NCBI RefSeq assembly: GCF_004217135.1
Contig: NZ_SHKK01000001.1
Location: 3,348,001 to 3,412,000 of the forward strand
Source: Micromonospora violae
Lineage (GTDB): Bacteria > Actinomycetota > Actinomycetes > Mycobacteriales > Micromonosporaceae
Length of the DNA: 64,000 bases
Direction of reading: 5' to 3'
Each line of letters opens with the position of its first letter. The stretch's first letter is position 1. Under the pieces are notes generated by a model, which ran no database searches, was not told where the DNA came from, and worked only from the letters and a program-made list of their open reading frames with translations. Below, piece by piece: positions 39,396-47,921 of this stretch. A program made the translations under genes and the position numbers.

Positions 39396-41680
39396 CGCGC
39401 GCCGGGCGGCTGGTGCGGGCGGCGGTCCTTCCGCTGGTGTTGATCGGGCTGACGGCGCTCGCCGGGGTGGCGCTCGGCCGGGTGTACGCCGGTGGCCTGC
39501 TGGCCTGGCTGGTCGTCGGGGCGGCGGCGGGCTCGGTGCTGGTCAGCGTGGCCGCCCGGCGGCTGCCGTCGTGGCTGGTGGCGCCGGTGTCGATCGCTGC
39601 GATGGCCGGCTGGACACTGTGGTCGCTGCGGCTGGCCGCCACCCGCGCCGAGGTGCCGGGCGGCCTGCTGGAGGTCACCGCGGACGCCGCCCGCAACGGC
39701 ATCCCCCGGCTGCTCACCGCGATGATCCCGGTGGAGCCCACCCCGGACACGGTGCTGGTCCCCGTCGTCGCCGCCTGGCTGGCCGGGTTGGCCGGCGCGG
39801 AGGTGGCGCTGCGCACGGGCCGGGTGCTGCTGGGCTACCTGCCGGCGGCGGGGCTCTACGCCGCCGCCCTCTACGTGGTCGGCCCGAACGCCGCACCGGC
39901 GGTCGGGGCGACGGTGGCGTTCGTCGCGGTCGCGGCGCTCGGCCTGGCCGCACCCACGGGCACGGCGACCGGTGGCGGCGACCCGACGGCCGATCTGGCC
40001 CCCCGGGTACGCGCGGCGGTGCGGCTGCGGCTGGCCGCCAGCGCGGCGCTCGGGGTGGCCCTGGTGGTCGGGCTGGTCGCGCTGCTCGGCCCGGTCGTCG
40101 CGAAGCAGGTCGACGGCCGGCCGGTGGACCCACGCCGGTACGTGGAGCCGCCGCAGGTGCAGACCCTCGACGAGAACCCGCTGATCCGGATCTCCGGCTG
40201 GGCGCTGCACCCGGAGCAGAAGCTCCTCGACGTCAGCACGGAACGCCTCAGCGCCGAGGCGGCGGACCCGGCGGCGCAGACCGCCCGCGGTGTGCGGATC
40301 CGGTTGGCGGTCCTCAGCGACTACGACGGGGTGACCTGGCGGGTCGGCGCGACGTACCGCAACGCCGGCCGGATCCTGCCGGCCGCGACCGCGCCCCGGG
40401 ACAGCACGGTGCAGACGGTCCGTCAGCAGATCAGCGTGGCCGAGTTGAGCGGTCGGCTGCTGCCCGCCGTGGCGACACCTCAGGAGGTCAGCGGCGCGCG
40501 GGTGGCGTACGACCCGGCCAGCGGCACACTGATCCGGCCGGAGGGGCTCACGCCGGGGCTTCGGTACACGGTGACCTCCGCCGAGGAGCACCCCGATTCG
40601 AATCTGTTGGCCACCGCTAACGTGCCCGCCGGTGACGAGGTGGCCCGGGTGCTGCGGGTCGCCGACGGGGTGCCCGACCCGATGCGCCGGCTCGCCGCGC
40701 AACTCGCCGAGGAGAACGGCGCGCCGTTCGCGCGGGCGTCGGCGATCGAGCAGTTCCTGGCCGAGCACTACCGGGTGGTGGCGGACGCGCCGAGCGGGCA
40801 CGCGTACCCGAATCTGGGTTTCTTCCTGTTCGGGCCCCGCAACGGCGGCGGGCAGGAGGGCACCTCGGAGCAGTTCGCGGCGGCGTTCGCGGTCCTCGGC
40901 CGGCTCTCCGGGCTGCCGACGCGGGTGGTGGTGGGCTTCCGCAGCAGCGGGCAGGGGCCGGTGCTGGCCGGTGACGCGTACGCCTGGCCGGAGGTGCTCT
41001 TCGACGGTCTGGGGTGGGTGTCGTTCGACCCGCTGCCCCGCCCCGACAACGAACCACGGCCGGTGGAGGAGGATTTCCGTCCGACGCCGGAGGACCCGCC
41101 GCCGTCGGAGGCGCCGGCACCGACGGTCGAGCCGAGCGCCTCACCGGAGCCGGTGGCCGCCGCCGACGCCCCGCCCGGCAGGGACGGGGTTCCCACCCCG
41201 GTGCTGGTGGCCGGCGGCAGCGGCGGTCTGCTGCTGGTGGTGGGGGCACTCCTGCTCACCCTGGTGGCGATGCGCCGTTCCCTCACCCGCAGCCGGCTCG
41301 GGCGCGGCGACCCCGGCCAGCGCATCGCCGGCGCCTGGCGGGAGGTCACCGACGCGCTGCGGCTGGCCGGGAGACCAGTCGGGGACGACCTGGCCGCCAC
41401 GGAGGTCGCCAGGCACGCCCGCCAGGCCCTCGCCGACGCCCGAGCCGATGGCCCCGGCGAGGGCGACACCGTCGACGGGCCGGCCGTCGACGAGTTGGCG
41501 ACCCTGCTCAACCAGGTGGGCTTCGCTCCCGGCGCCACCACGCCCGAGCAGGCCGCCCGGGCCGCCGAGGTGGCCAGCGCCTATGTGGACACCCTGCGCT
41601 CCGCGCGCCCCTGGTGGGGCCGCCTGCTCTGGTCCATCCACCCCTCCCCCCTGCGCCGCGCCCGCCAATCCCCCCGGTGA
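39392..41680 (+). CDS. TgpA-like multi-pass membrane protein with a degenerate transglutaminase domain
   Basis: 762 aa from the GTG that overlaps the DUF58 stop. About six N-terminal membrane helices (residues ~5-235) lead to an extracytoplasmic region with the transglutaminase-like core at ~430-550, a proline/serine linker, a final membrane helix near residue 610 (TPVLVAGGSGGLLLVVGALL) and a cytoplasmic DUF4129-like tail. In active members the core reads G-x-C then H-A-W and D-P. Here it reads GTSEQFAAAFAVL (S492), DAYAWPEV (Y530) and SFDPLP (D546), so the nucleophile and histidine are replaced. It is probably a structural or binding version. It is the last gene of the run, and its stop lies in a large hairpin. 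Confidence 0.9.
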   Translation: MTRAGRLVRAAVLPLVLIGLTALAGVALGRVYAGGLLAWLVVGAAAGSVLVSVAARRLPSWLVAPVSIAAMAGWTLWSLRLAATRAEVPGGLLEVTADAARNGIPRLLTAMIPVEPTPDTVLVPVVAAWLAGLAGAEVALRTGRVLLGYLPAAGLYAAALYVVGPNAAPAVGATVAFVAVAALGLAAPTGTATGGGDPTADLAPRVRAAVRLRLAASAALGVALVVGLVALLGPVVAKQVDGRPVDPRRYVEPPQVQTLDENPLIRISGWALHPEQKLLDVSTERLSAEAADPAAQTARGVRIRLAVLSDYDGVTWRVGATYRNAGRILPAATAPRDSTVQTVRQQISVAELSGRLLPAVATPQEVSGARVAYDPASGTLIRPEGLTPGLRYTVTSAEEHPDSNLLATANVPAGDEVARVLRVADGVPDPMRRLAAQLAEENGAPFARASAIEQFLAEHYRVVADAPSGHAYPNLGFFLFGPRNGGGQEGTSEQFAAAFAVLGRLSGLPTRVVVGFRSSGQGPVLAGDAYAWPEVLFDGLGWVSFDPLPRPDNEPRPVEEDFRPTPEDPPPSEAPAPTVEPSASPEPVAAADAPPGRDGVPTPVLVAGGSGGLLLVVGALLLTLVAMRRSLTRSRLGRGDPGQRIAGAWREVTDALRLAGRPVGDDLAATEVARHARQALADARADGPGEGDTVDGPAVDELATLLNQVGFAPGATTPEQAARAAEVASAYVDTLRSARPWWGRLLWSIHPSPLRRARQSPR

Positions 41681-41737
41681 TCAAGAAGTTTGCGTCACCC
41701 TGAGGCCCGTTCCTGACGCAAACTTCTTGATCACCGG
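41674..41737. terminator. 24-bp perfect inverted repeat between convergent genes
   Basis: The left arm at 41674-41697 and right arm at 41714-41737 are exact reverse complements over 24 bases. The core is TGATCAAGAAGTTTGCGTCA, and the loop has 16 bases. The stop codon of the TgpA-like gene lies within the left arm. It should act as a bidirectional terminator for this gene and the SDR gene. The stem is longer than a terminator needs and may be a dispersed repeat. Confidence 0.8.
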
Positions 41738-41783
41738 CGGCAACGCCCCCGGAGGCGGCGGGGCGTTCCGGTGCGGTAGCCGG

Positions 41784-42575
41784 TCAGGCGGTGAGCCGGC
41801 GGATGAGTTTGCGCATGCCGGCCTGCCAGCCGTCCGGGTCCTCGGCGCGGCGGCGCGCGTAGTCGGCGACCTCGGCGTGCGGCAGGATCAGGAACCGTTC
41901 CTCGGCCAGGCCGGCGATGGCCGCCTCGGCGACCTGGTCCGGGGTGAGCACCGCCCCGGAGGCGGCCACCACCCGGGCGCCCAAGTGACCCTCGGCGAGG
42001 CCGTCGGCGAGCATCGGGGTGTCCACCCCCTGCGGGCAGAGCGCGCTGACCCGGATGCCCCGGTCCCGGTAGGTGATGGCCAGCCACTCGGCGAAACCCA
42101 CCGAGGCGTGCTTTGTCGCGGTGTACGCCGCGTCGCCCACCGCGGTCAGCACACCCGCCGCCGAGCAGGTGTGCAGCAGGTGCCCGCCACCCCGGGCGAG
42201 CATTCCGGGCAGCACCGCGCGGGCCGAGTAGACATGGGCGAGCACGTTGACCCGCCACGCGCGGTCCCAGCCGGCGTCGTCGACCTCCACCCCCCCGCCG
42301 GTGGTCACCCCCGCGTTGGCGCAGAACAGGTCGATCCGGCCGTACCGCTGCTCGGTGTCGGCGACCACCGCGCGGACCTGCTCCTCGTCGGTGACGTCGA
42401 GGGCGCGGGCGTGCGCGACCGGGCCGATTCCTTCGGCCACCGCGCGGGCCGCGTCGGCGTCCAGGTCGGCGACCACCACGGCCGCGGCGCCCTCGGTGGC
42501 GAACCGGCGCGACAATGCCGCGCCGATGCCTCCGGCCCCGCCGGTGACGACCACGATCCGGTCGGTGAGGTTCAC
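41784..42575 (-). CDS. Short-chain dehydrogenase/reductase (SDR)
   Basis: 263 aa. The GTG start overlaps the stop of the upstream oxidoreductase gene (GTGA). The Rossmann motif VVVTGGAGGIGAAL is at residues ~8-21, NAG is present in FCANAGVT, and the catalytic pair is in AAYTATKHASV (YxxxK), with the serine in HTCSAAG. The ADLDAD segment after strand 2 favours NAD(H). Classical SDRs oxidise or reduce alcohols and ketones; the substrate here is unknown. Coupling to an F420-type LLM oxidoreductase suggests that the two act on the same small molecule. Confidence 0.93.
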   Translation of the reverse strand: MNLTDRIVVVTGGAGGIGAALSRRFATEGAAAVVVADLDADAARAVAEGIGPVAHARALDVTDEEQVRAVVADTEQRYGRIDLFCANAGVTTGGGVEVDDAGWDRAWRVNVLAHVYSARAVLPGMLARGGGHLLHTCSAAGVLTAVGDAAYTATKHASVGFAEWLAITYRDRGIRVSALCPQGVDTPMLADGLAEGHLGARVVAASGAVLTPDQVAEAAIAGLAEERFLILPHAEVADYARRRAEDPDGWQAGMRKLIRRLTA

Positions 42576-43573
42576 GCGGACGCCTCCACCAGGTTGGTGC
42601 CCAACCGGGCGATGAGGCTCAGCAGCGCGGTCGCGCCGCCGGCGGTGACCTCGGGGGTGGGCAGCAACGCGATGATCGGCACGTCCACACCGTTGTCGGC
42701 GTAGCGGCGTACCTCGGCCCGGCACCGCTGCGGCGAACCGTGCAGCACCAACGCGTCGACCACGTCGTCCGGCACGGCCGCGCTCGCGCCGCGCCGGTCA
42801 CCGGCGGCCCAGGCCGCCCACATGGGCGCGAGCACCTCGTCGCGGCCGAGCCAGCGGTGGAACTCGGCGTACGCCGGAACGGTGAGGTAGCTGGTGATGA
42901 GCCGGCGGCCCAACGCCCGGGCGTAGGTGACGTCCTCGGTGGGGCAGACGAAGATCCGGGCGGCCACCTCGAAGCCGGGGCGGCGCTCACCCACCTCGGT
43001 GAGGGCCCGTGGCACGTCGTCGGGGCTGAGCCAGTTGAGGATGACCCCGTCGGCCTCCGCGCCGGCCAGCCGGAGCATCCCCGGGCGCAGGGCGGCGAGC
43101 AGCAGCGGCGGCGGCACCGCCGGCGGTCGCTCCAGGGTGAACCGGCGTACGGCGAACGTGTCGTACGCGCCGTCGACCGTCTCACCGCGCAGCGCGGCGC
43201 GCAGGAAACGCAGGACGTCGCGGGTGCGGCGGAACGGTTCCTCGAACGGCACCGCGTTCCAGTCCTGGACGAGCACGGGTGAGGACGCGCCGATGCCGAG
43301 CGAGAACCGGCCCGGCGCGGCTTCGGCCAGCGCCGCCGCGCTCATCGCCAACAGCCCGGGGCCCCGGGTGAAGACCGGCGTGACCGCGGTGCCGAGCCGC
43401 AGCCCGGGCTGCCAGGCCGCGGCGAGCGCCAGCGGGGTGAACGCGTCGGCCCCGGCGACCTCGGACGACCAGACGTCGGTGAACCCGGCCCGCTCGAGGG
43501 CCGCGTAGGCCGCGTCGTGGTGCGCCAACGCGATCCCGCCCAATGGCACCGTCATGCCCCATCGATTCGTCAC
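42572..43573 (-). CDS. LLM-class (F420-dependent type) oxidoreductase
   Basis: 333 aa from GTG; an ATG six codons later is also possible, and neither has a clear ribosome site. It has the TIM-barrel luciferase-like pattern: GFTDVWSSEVAGADAFTPLA, RLGTAVTPVFTRGPGLLAMS and GRFSLGIGASSPVLVQDWNA, with the late GSPQRCRAEVRRYADNGVD segment. Actinobacterial members of this subgroup mostly use coenzyme F420 rather than FMN. It is cotranscribed with the SDR through a GTGA overlap. Confidence 0.88.
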   Translation of the reverse strand: MTNRWGMTVPLGGIALAHHDAAYAALERAGFTDVWSSEVAGADAFTPLALAAAWQPGLRLGTAVTPVFTRGPGLLAMSAAALAEAAPGRFSLGIGASSPVLVQDWNAVPFEEPFRRTRDVLRFLRAALRGETVDGAYDTFAVRRFTLERPPAVPPPLLLAALRPGMLRLAGAEADGVILNWLSPDDVPRALTEVGERRPGFEVAARIFVCPTEDVTYARALGRRLITSYLTVPAYAEFHRWLGRDEVLAPMWAAWAAGDRRGASAAVPDDVVDALVLHGSPQRCRAEVRRYADNGVDVPIIALLPTPEVTAGGATALLSLIARLGTNLVEASA

Positions 43574-43708
43574 CGATCGATCGTGCCCGTTGACCGGGGT
43601 CCGGGCAAGATCCTCGGGTTGGGCATAATCGCCGGTTTCCGGCCGGGCGGCCGGTGGGAAGTGCTACCACTTCGAGGTGGACCGGACCGACGGCGCAGGT
43701 CGCTGACC

Positions 43709-44929
43709 ATGGGTTCCAGGGGGGCGGGACACCTGGAGCCGGTCCCTGCGGTGACCACGCCCGGCCGGGCGACGTTCCTGGAGCTCGTCTTCGACCTGGT
43801 GTACGTCTTCGCGCTCACCCGCATCTCGGCGCGCGCGTTCGAGGACCTCACCGAGGTCCCGGGTGGGGAGCACGGCTGGGGGACGGTCACCGGCAGCGGC
43901 AAGACACTGCTGTTGCTGCTCGCGCTCTGGGCGGTCTGGCAGGGCACCGCGTGGACGACCAGCCGGTACGACCCGTACCGGGTGCCGTTGCAGACGGTGG
44001 TGGTCACCGCGTTGGTGTGCAGCATGGTGATGGGGGTGGCGGTCCCCCGGGCGTTCAGCGAGACCGCGCTGATGTTCGCGGTGGCGTACGTGGTCGCGCA
44101 GGTGAGCCGGCCGGTGATCCTGTCGATCGCGCTGGGTGCGCACCCGTACCGCCGGCTGAAGGTGCGCATGGCGGTGATCTACGCCGTCAGCGGGGTGTTC
44201 TGGATCAGCGGCTCGCTGTTGAGCACGAACGCGCAGGTGGTGTTCTGGGTGGTGGCGCTGACCATCGAGTACGTGGCCGGCCGCTGTGGCTGGCCGGTGC
44301 CCGGGTTGGGTCGTTCGACGATCTCCAAGTGGGAGATCGCCGGTGAACACCTGGCCGAGCGGTACCAGCAGTTCTTCCTCGTCGCGCTGGGCGAGACGAT
44401 CCTGGTGGCGGGGTTCGCCTACAGCCGGGGGCCGTACCGGAGCGGGCACGCCTGGGCGTTCGCGCTGGCGCTCGCCACCTCGGTCATGTTGTGGCGCATC
44501 TACGTGCAGCGGGCCGGGCGGATCCTGGGCGAGGCGGTGATGAAGGCCCGCCATCCCGCCTCCATCGGCCGGTCGGCGGCCGACACCCATCTGGTGATGG
44601 TGATCGGTCTCGCCGCCACCGCGGTCGGGTACGAGCTGATCATCGATCATCCGCTGGAGCGGATCCCGGGGCCCTGGCTGGCCATGGTCCTCGGCGGCCC
44701 CGCCCTGTTCCTGGCCGGGCGGGCCCGCCTGGAGTACGAGGTCTTCTCCCGGGTCTCCCCGTCCCGGTGGATCGCCCTGCTGGTGCTGGTGGCCTCGGCG
44801 GTGCCGCTGCTGTTCCTGCCGGGTGTGGTCGCCACCGGGGTCGGGGCGCTGGTGTTGGCCGCGGTCGCGGTGGCCGACGCCCGCCGGGCCCGTGGCGCCC
44901 CACCGGAGGCCGCCGCGCCGCCGTTCTGA
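43709..44929 (+). CDS. Low temperature requirement protein A (LtrA) family membrane protein
   Basis: 406 aa. The LtrA signature FLELVFDLVYVFALTRIS is at residues ~20-37. About ten to twelve predicted membrane helices follow, with the second signature YQQFFLVALGETILVAGFAY and WRIYVQRAG. The family is widespread in actinobacteria and its transport or signalling function is not established. It is transcribed away from the LLM/SDR pair across a 135-base gap. Confidence 0.9.
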   Translation: MGSRGAGHLEPVPAVTTPGRATFLELVFDLVYVFALTRISARAFEDLTEVPGGEHGWGTVTGSGKTLLLLLALWAVWQGTAWTTSRYDPYRVPLQTVVVTALVCSMVMGVAVPRAFSETALMFAVAYVVAQVSRPVILSIALGAHPYRRLKVRMAVIYAVSGVFWISGSLLSTNAQVVFWVVALTIEYVAGRCGWPVPGLGRSTISKWEIAGEHLAERYQQFFLVALGETILVAGFAYSRGPYRSGHAWAFALALATSVMLWRIYVQRAGRILGEAVMKARHPASIGRSAADTHLVMVIGLAATAVGYELIIDHPLERIPGPWLAMVLGGPALFLAGRARLEYEVFSRVSPSRWIALLVLVASAVPLLFLPGVVATGVGALVLAAVAVADARRARGAPPEAAAPPF

Positions 44930-44976
44930 GCAGCGCGGGCCGATGTCGGGGCGGCGCGGGAGGTTACTCTCGGCCG

Positions 44977-45840
44977 GTGACTTTCTCGATCGTCGCCCGC
45001 TCCGCCGACGGCCGCCTGCACGGCGTTGCCGTCGCCAGCAAGTTCCTCGCCGCCGGGGCCCTGGTGCCGGCCGCCGCCGCCGAGGTGGGCGCGCTGGCCA
45101 CCCAGGCGCACGCCAACCCCGCCTACCGACCCCAGGGCCTCACCCTGCTGCGCACCGGGGTGGCCGCCGCCGACGTGGTGGCCGGGCTGATCGCCGCCGA
45201 CCCCGAGCGGGACCACCGCCAGCTCGGCGTCGTGGGGGCCAGCGGCGCGGGTGCCAGCTGGACCGGGCCGGCCTGCCATCCGTGGGCCGGCGGCCGCACC
45301 GGCGACGGCTGGGCCGCACAGGGCAACATCCTCACCGGGCCGGAGGTCGTCGACGCCCTCGGTACGGCCTGGCAGGCGGGCACGGCGCTGCCGTTCGCCG
45401 AGCGGCTGGTCGCCGCGCTGCGGGCCGGCGACGAGGCCGGCGGCGACCGGCGGGGCCGGCAGAGCGCCGGGCTGCTGGTGGTCGAGCGGGGCGGCGGGTA
45501 CGGCGGCACCAGCGACGTGGTGGTGGACCTGCGCGTGGACGACCACCCGGACCCGGTCGCCGAGCTGGGTCGCCTGCTCGCGGTGCACACCATGCTGTTC
45601 GGCCGGCCCGACCCGGCCACCCTGCTCGACCTGAGCGGCGCGGTCGCCGCCGAGGTGGCGGCGCTGCTCGCCGCGCTGGGCCATCCGGTCCACGAGGGCG
45701 GGACGGAAGCGGCGTTGATCTCCTGGGCCGGGATCGAGAACCTGGAGGAGCGGTTGGTGCCGGGGCGGATCGACCCGGTGGTGCTGACGCACCTGCGCGG
45801 TGTCGCGCCGCACGTCCCCGCCCCGCGCTCCGCGAGCTGA
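44977..45840 (+). CDS. DUF1028 family Ntn-hydrolase-like protein
   Basis: 287 aa from the GTG 13 bases after GGGAGG. The start TFSIVARSADGRLHGVAVAS is diagnostic of DUF1028, followed by GALATQAHANPAYRPQGLTL and WAAQGNILTGPEVVDAL. These proteins have an Ntn-hydrolase fold and are often predicted to be amidohydrolases, without a firm substrate. The C-terminal ~80 residues extend beyond the core, with a possible peptidoglycan-binding-like helix pair. It lies 47 bases after ltrA. Confidence 0.88.
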   Translation: MTFSIVARSADGRLHGVAVASKFLAAGALVPAAAAEVGALATQAHANPAYRPQGLTLLRTGVAAADVVAGLIAADPERDHRQLGVVGASGAGASWTGPACHPWAGGRTGDGWAAQGNILTGPEVVDALGTAWQAGTALPFAERLVAALRAGDEAGGDRRGRQSAGLLVVERGGGYGGTSDVVVDLRVDDHPDPVAELGRLLAVHTMLFGRPDPATLLDLSGAVAAEVAALLAALGHPVHEGGTEAALISWAGIENLEERLVPGRIDPVVLTHLRGVAPHVPAPRSAS

Positions 45841-45841
45841 C

Positions 45842-45875
45842 CCGACCGCGCGCCCGGATCGACTCCGTCGGTCGG
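45842..45875. terminator. Short stem-loop between convergent DUF1028 and PAP2 genes
   Basis: The 7-bp arms CCGACCG (45842-45848) and CGGTCGG (45869-45875) fill the 36-base gap between the two stops. The stem is short, so this is a modest candidate for a shared terminator. Confidence 0.4.
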
Positions 45876-45876
45876 C

Positions 45877-46764
45877 TCAGCCCTTGACCCGGGGCACCAG
45901 CCGGTGCACGACTGTCAACACCAGCGCCATCACCACCGCCATCGTGCCGGCGATCCCCGCGGCGCTGCCCGCGTACCCGACGAACAGGGGGCGGCGGGAC
46001 AGCTCCTGCGGCCCGGTGCCGCGCAGGTCCAGCAACCAGGACAGGGAGAGCCCGCAAGCGACCAGGGCGAGCACACCGCCGACCCCGAGCACCAGCGCCG
46101 CGACGCGGTGCGCGTCGCCGGGGGCGATCTCGGCCTGCTCCCGCTGGGTGACCAGCAGGAGCAGCCCGGCCAACGCCGCCCACACACCCACCACGAGGTA
46201 CGCGGCGACAGCGTCGCTGGGCCGGTGCCAGCCGGCGGAGAGGGTGCTGACTCCGGCGACGGCGGCGTAGGCGGCACCGATGAACGCACCGGCGGCCCGC
46301 ACCTTGCGGGGCAGCACGAGCATCAGGGCGACCGCCACCGAGGCGGCCACCGTGGCGTGCCCGCTGGGCAGGCTGTTGCCCACCGCGGCGCGTTCCGGGT
46401 CGAGACCGTAGTCGGGCCGGTTCAGCCCGTACTTCAGCAGTTGCGTCGTGACGTTCGCGCCGGCGATCAGCAGGGTCGCGGTGATCGCCAGGGCGATCCG
46501 CCCCCGGATCAGCGCGATGAACCCGATCATCGCGGTGGCGGCCAGCAGCGAGACCACCGACATCGCGTTGAGGATCCGGTCGACCGGACCGTCGATGGTG
46601 TCCTGCCCGATCCGGTTGCCGGTGAGGGCGACGGTGTCCACCCACTGGCCGATCTCGAAGTGCACGGCCACCCGCCATACGGCGAGGAAGGCGGCAGCCT
46701 GAACCAGGGCCAGTACGACCAACCAGACCGCGGTCCAACCCCGTGCCGTCGCGCGCATCCGCAC
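45877..46764 (-). CDS. PAP2-family membrane phosphatase
   Basis: 295 aa with about eight hydrophobic helices. All three PAP2 signature blocks are present: KYGLNRPDYG (KxxxxxxRP type), NSLPSGHATVAAS (PSGH) and SAGWHRPSDAVAA (SR/G-x-H-x3-D type; a glycine replaces the usual arginine-bearing position). Family members dephosphorylate lipid phosphates such as phosphatidic acid or undecaprenyl pyrophosphate at the outer membrane face. It sits alone between convergent and divergent neighbours. Confidence 0.92.
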   Translation of the reverse strand: MRMRATARGWTAVWLVVLALVQAAAFLAVWRVAVHFEIGQWVDTVALTGNRIGQDTIDGPVDRILNAMSVVSLLAATAMIGFIALIRGRIALAITATLLIAGANVTTQLLKYGLNRPDYGLDPERAAVGNSLPSGHATVAASVAVALMLVLPRKVRAAGAFIGAAYAAVAGVSTLSAGWHRPSDAVAAYLVVGVWAALAGLLLLVTQREQAEIAPGDAHRVAALVLGVGGVLALVACGLSLSWLLDLRGTGPQELSRRPLFVGYAGSAAGIAGTMAVVMALVLTVVHRLVPRVKG

Positions 46765-46847
46765 ACCGTAGCGGCAGGTGTCAGCGGCCCAAGCGGTGGC
46801 CCGCCGTCAATCGCCGGTTAGGTTGTGCCGGAGGCGAGGAGGCGGTG

Positions 46848-47603
46848 GTGAGCGAAACTCCGGAGCGCGACAGCGGCCCGACCGAGCCCGGCGAGGGGCA
46901 GCTCAGCGGCACCGACGCGGGGTCGACAGGGCCGGCGCGGGCCGACGCGGACACCGCTGCGGCAGCGCCGGCGCGGGCCGAGTCGCTGACGGATCTGCTG
47001 GGCGGGCGACGCGGTGCCATCGATGCCACACTGCCGCCGCTGGCGTTCGCGGTGGGCTGGTTGCTGGGCGGCGAGTCGCTCTGGGGCGGGGTCGGTGCGG
47101 CGCTGGCAGTGGGCGCGGTGGTGGCCGGCGTACGCCTGCGTCGGGGCGATCGGCCGCGCTCGGTGCTGATCGGGCTGCTGGCGGTCTGCGTCGCGGCGTT
47201 GGTCGCGGTGCGCACCGGCCGGGCGGAGGACTTCTTTCTGATCCAGGTGCTCTCCAACGCCGCGAGCGCTCTGGCGTGGACGGTCAGCATCGTGGTGCGC
47301 TGGCCGCTGCTCGGCGTGCTGGTCGGCGCGGTGCTGGGCCAGCGTGCCCGGTGGCGGCGCGACCCGGTGCTGCTGCGCGGGTACGGCCGGGCCAGTTGGG
47401 TGTGGGCGGCGACCTACCTGCTGCGCGTGGCCGTGTTCGTGCCGCTGTACCTGGGTGGGCAGGTGCTCGCGTTGGTGGTGGCCCGGGTGGCGCTGACCTG
47501 GCCGCTGGTCGCCGCGGCGTTGGCGCTGAGCTGGGTGGTGCTGCGGCGGTCGCTGCCGGCCGGGCACCCGGGGCTGCGTCACCCGGTCGCGCCGCCGCGC
47601 TGA
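46848..47603 (+). CDS. DUF3159 family membrane protein
   Basis: 251 aa from the second of two adjacent GTGs, spaced 5 bases from GAGGAGG. An acidic, Ala-rich head of ~45 residues is followed by SLTDLLGGRRGAIDATLPPL, then five or six helices including VLIGLLAVCVAALVAVRTGR and AEDFFLIQVLSNAASALAWT. This matches the actinobacterial DUF3159 family; its function is unknown. The next 318 bases to the GH48 stop hold a strong terminator at 47632-47672 and otherwise nothing I can identify. Confidence 0.9.
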   Translation: MSETPERDSGPTEPGEGQLSGTDAGSTGPARADADTAAAAPARAESLTDLLGGRRGAIDATLPPLAFAVGWLLGGESLWGGVGAALAVGAVVAGVRLRRGDRPRSVLIGLLAVCVAALVAVRTGRAEDFFLIQVLSNAASALAWTVSIVVRWPLLGVLVGAVLGQRARWRRDPVLLRGYGRASWVWAATYLLRVAVFVPLYLGGQVLALVVARVALTWPLVAAALALSWVVLRRSLPAGHPGLRHPVAPPR

Positions 47604-47631
47604 CCGGGCCGGGCGCGGCCGGATGCGGGGC

Positions 47632-47672
47632 AAAAAAAGTGGAGAGGCCGCCACGGGGGGAGCGGCCTCTCC
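47632..47672 (-). terminator. Rho-independent terminator for the GH48 gene
   Basis: A perfect 11-bp stem GGAGAGGCCGC/GCGGCCTCTCC (47641-47651 and 47662-47672). An A7 run at 47632-47638 on the plus strand reads as a U-tract after the stem on the minus strand, so it ends transcription of the GH48 gene. It lies ~250 bases beyond the GH48 stop and may also block read-through from DUF3159. Confidence 0.85.
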
Positions 47673-47921
47673 GGTGACGTACGTTACTCCGTCACGTGCC
47701 TCGGTGTGATCCCGCGACGGCCCGAATTTCTGGGCTTTTTCGCGGCTAGCTTCAGTCCGGGCGGTGGGGCGGGCCGGCCGATCCGCTGCGTCGGCCAGAT
47801 GGCCGGCCCACCCCGGCCTGACCGTGGGTGTCAGGCCGTCCGCCAGCCCCGGTCCGTCGTTCCCCGGACCGGGGCCGGACCCCGGGGTGGGCGGGGTCCA
47901 CGCCACCCACCCCGGGTCGTC

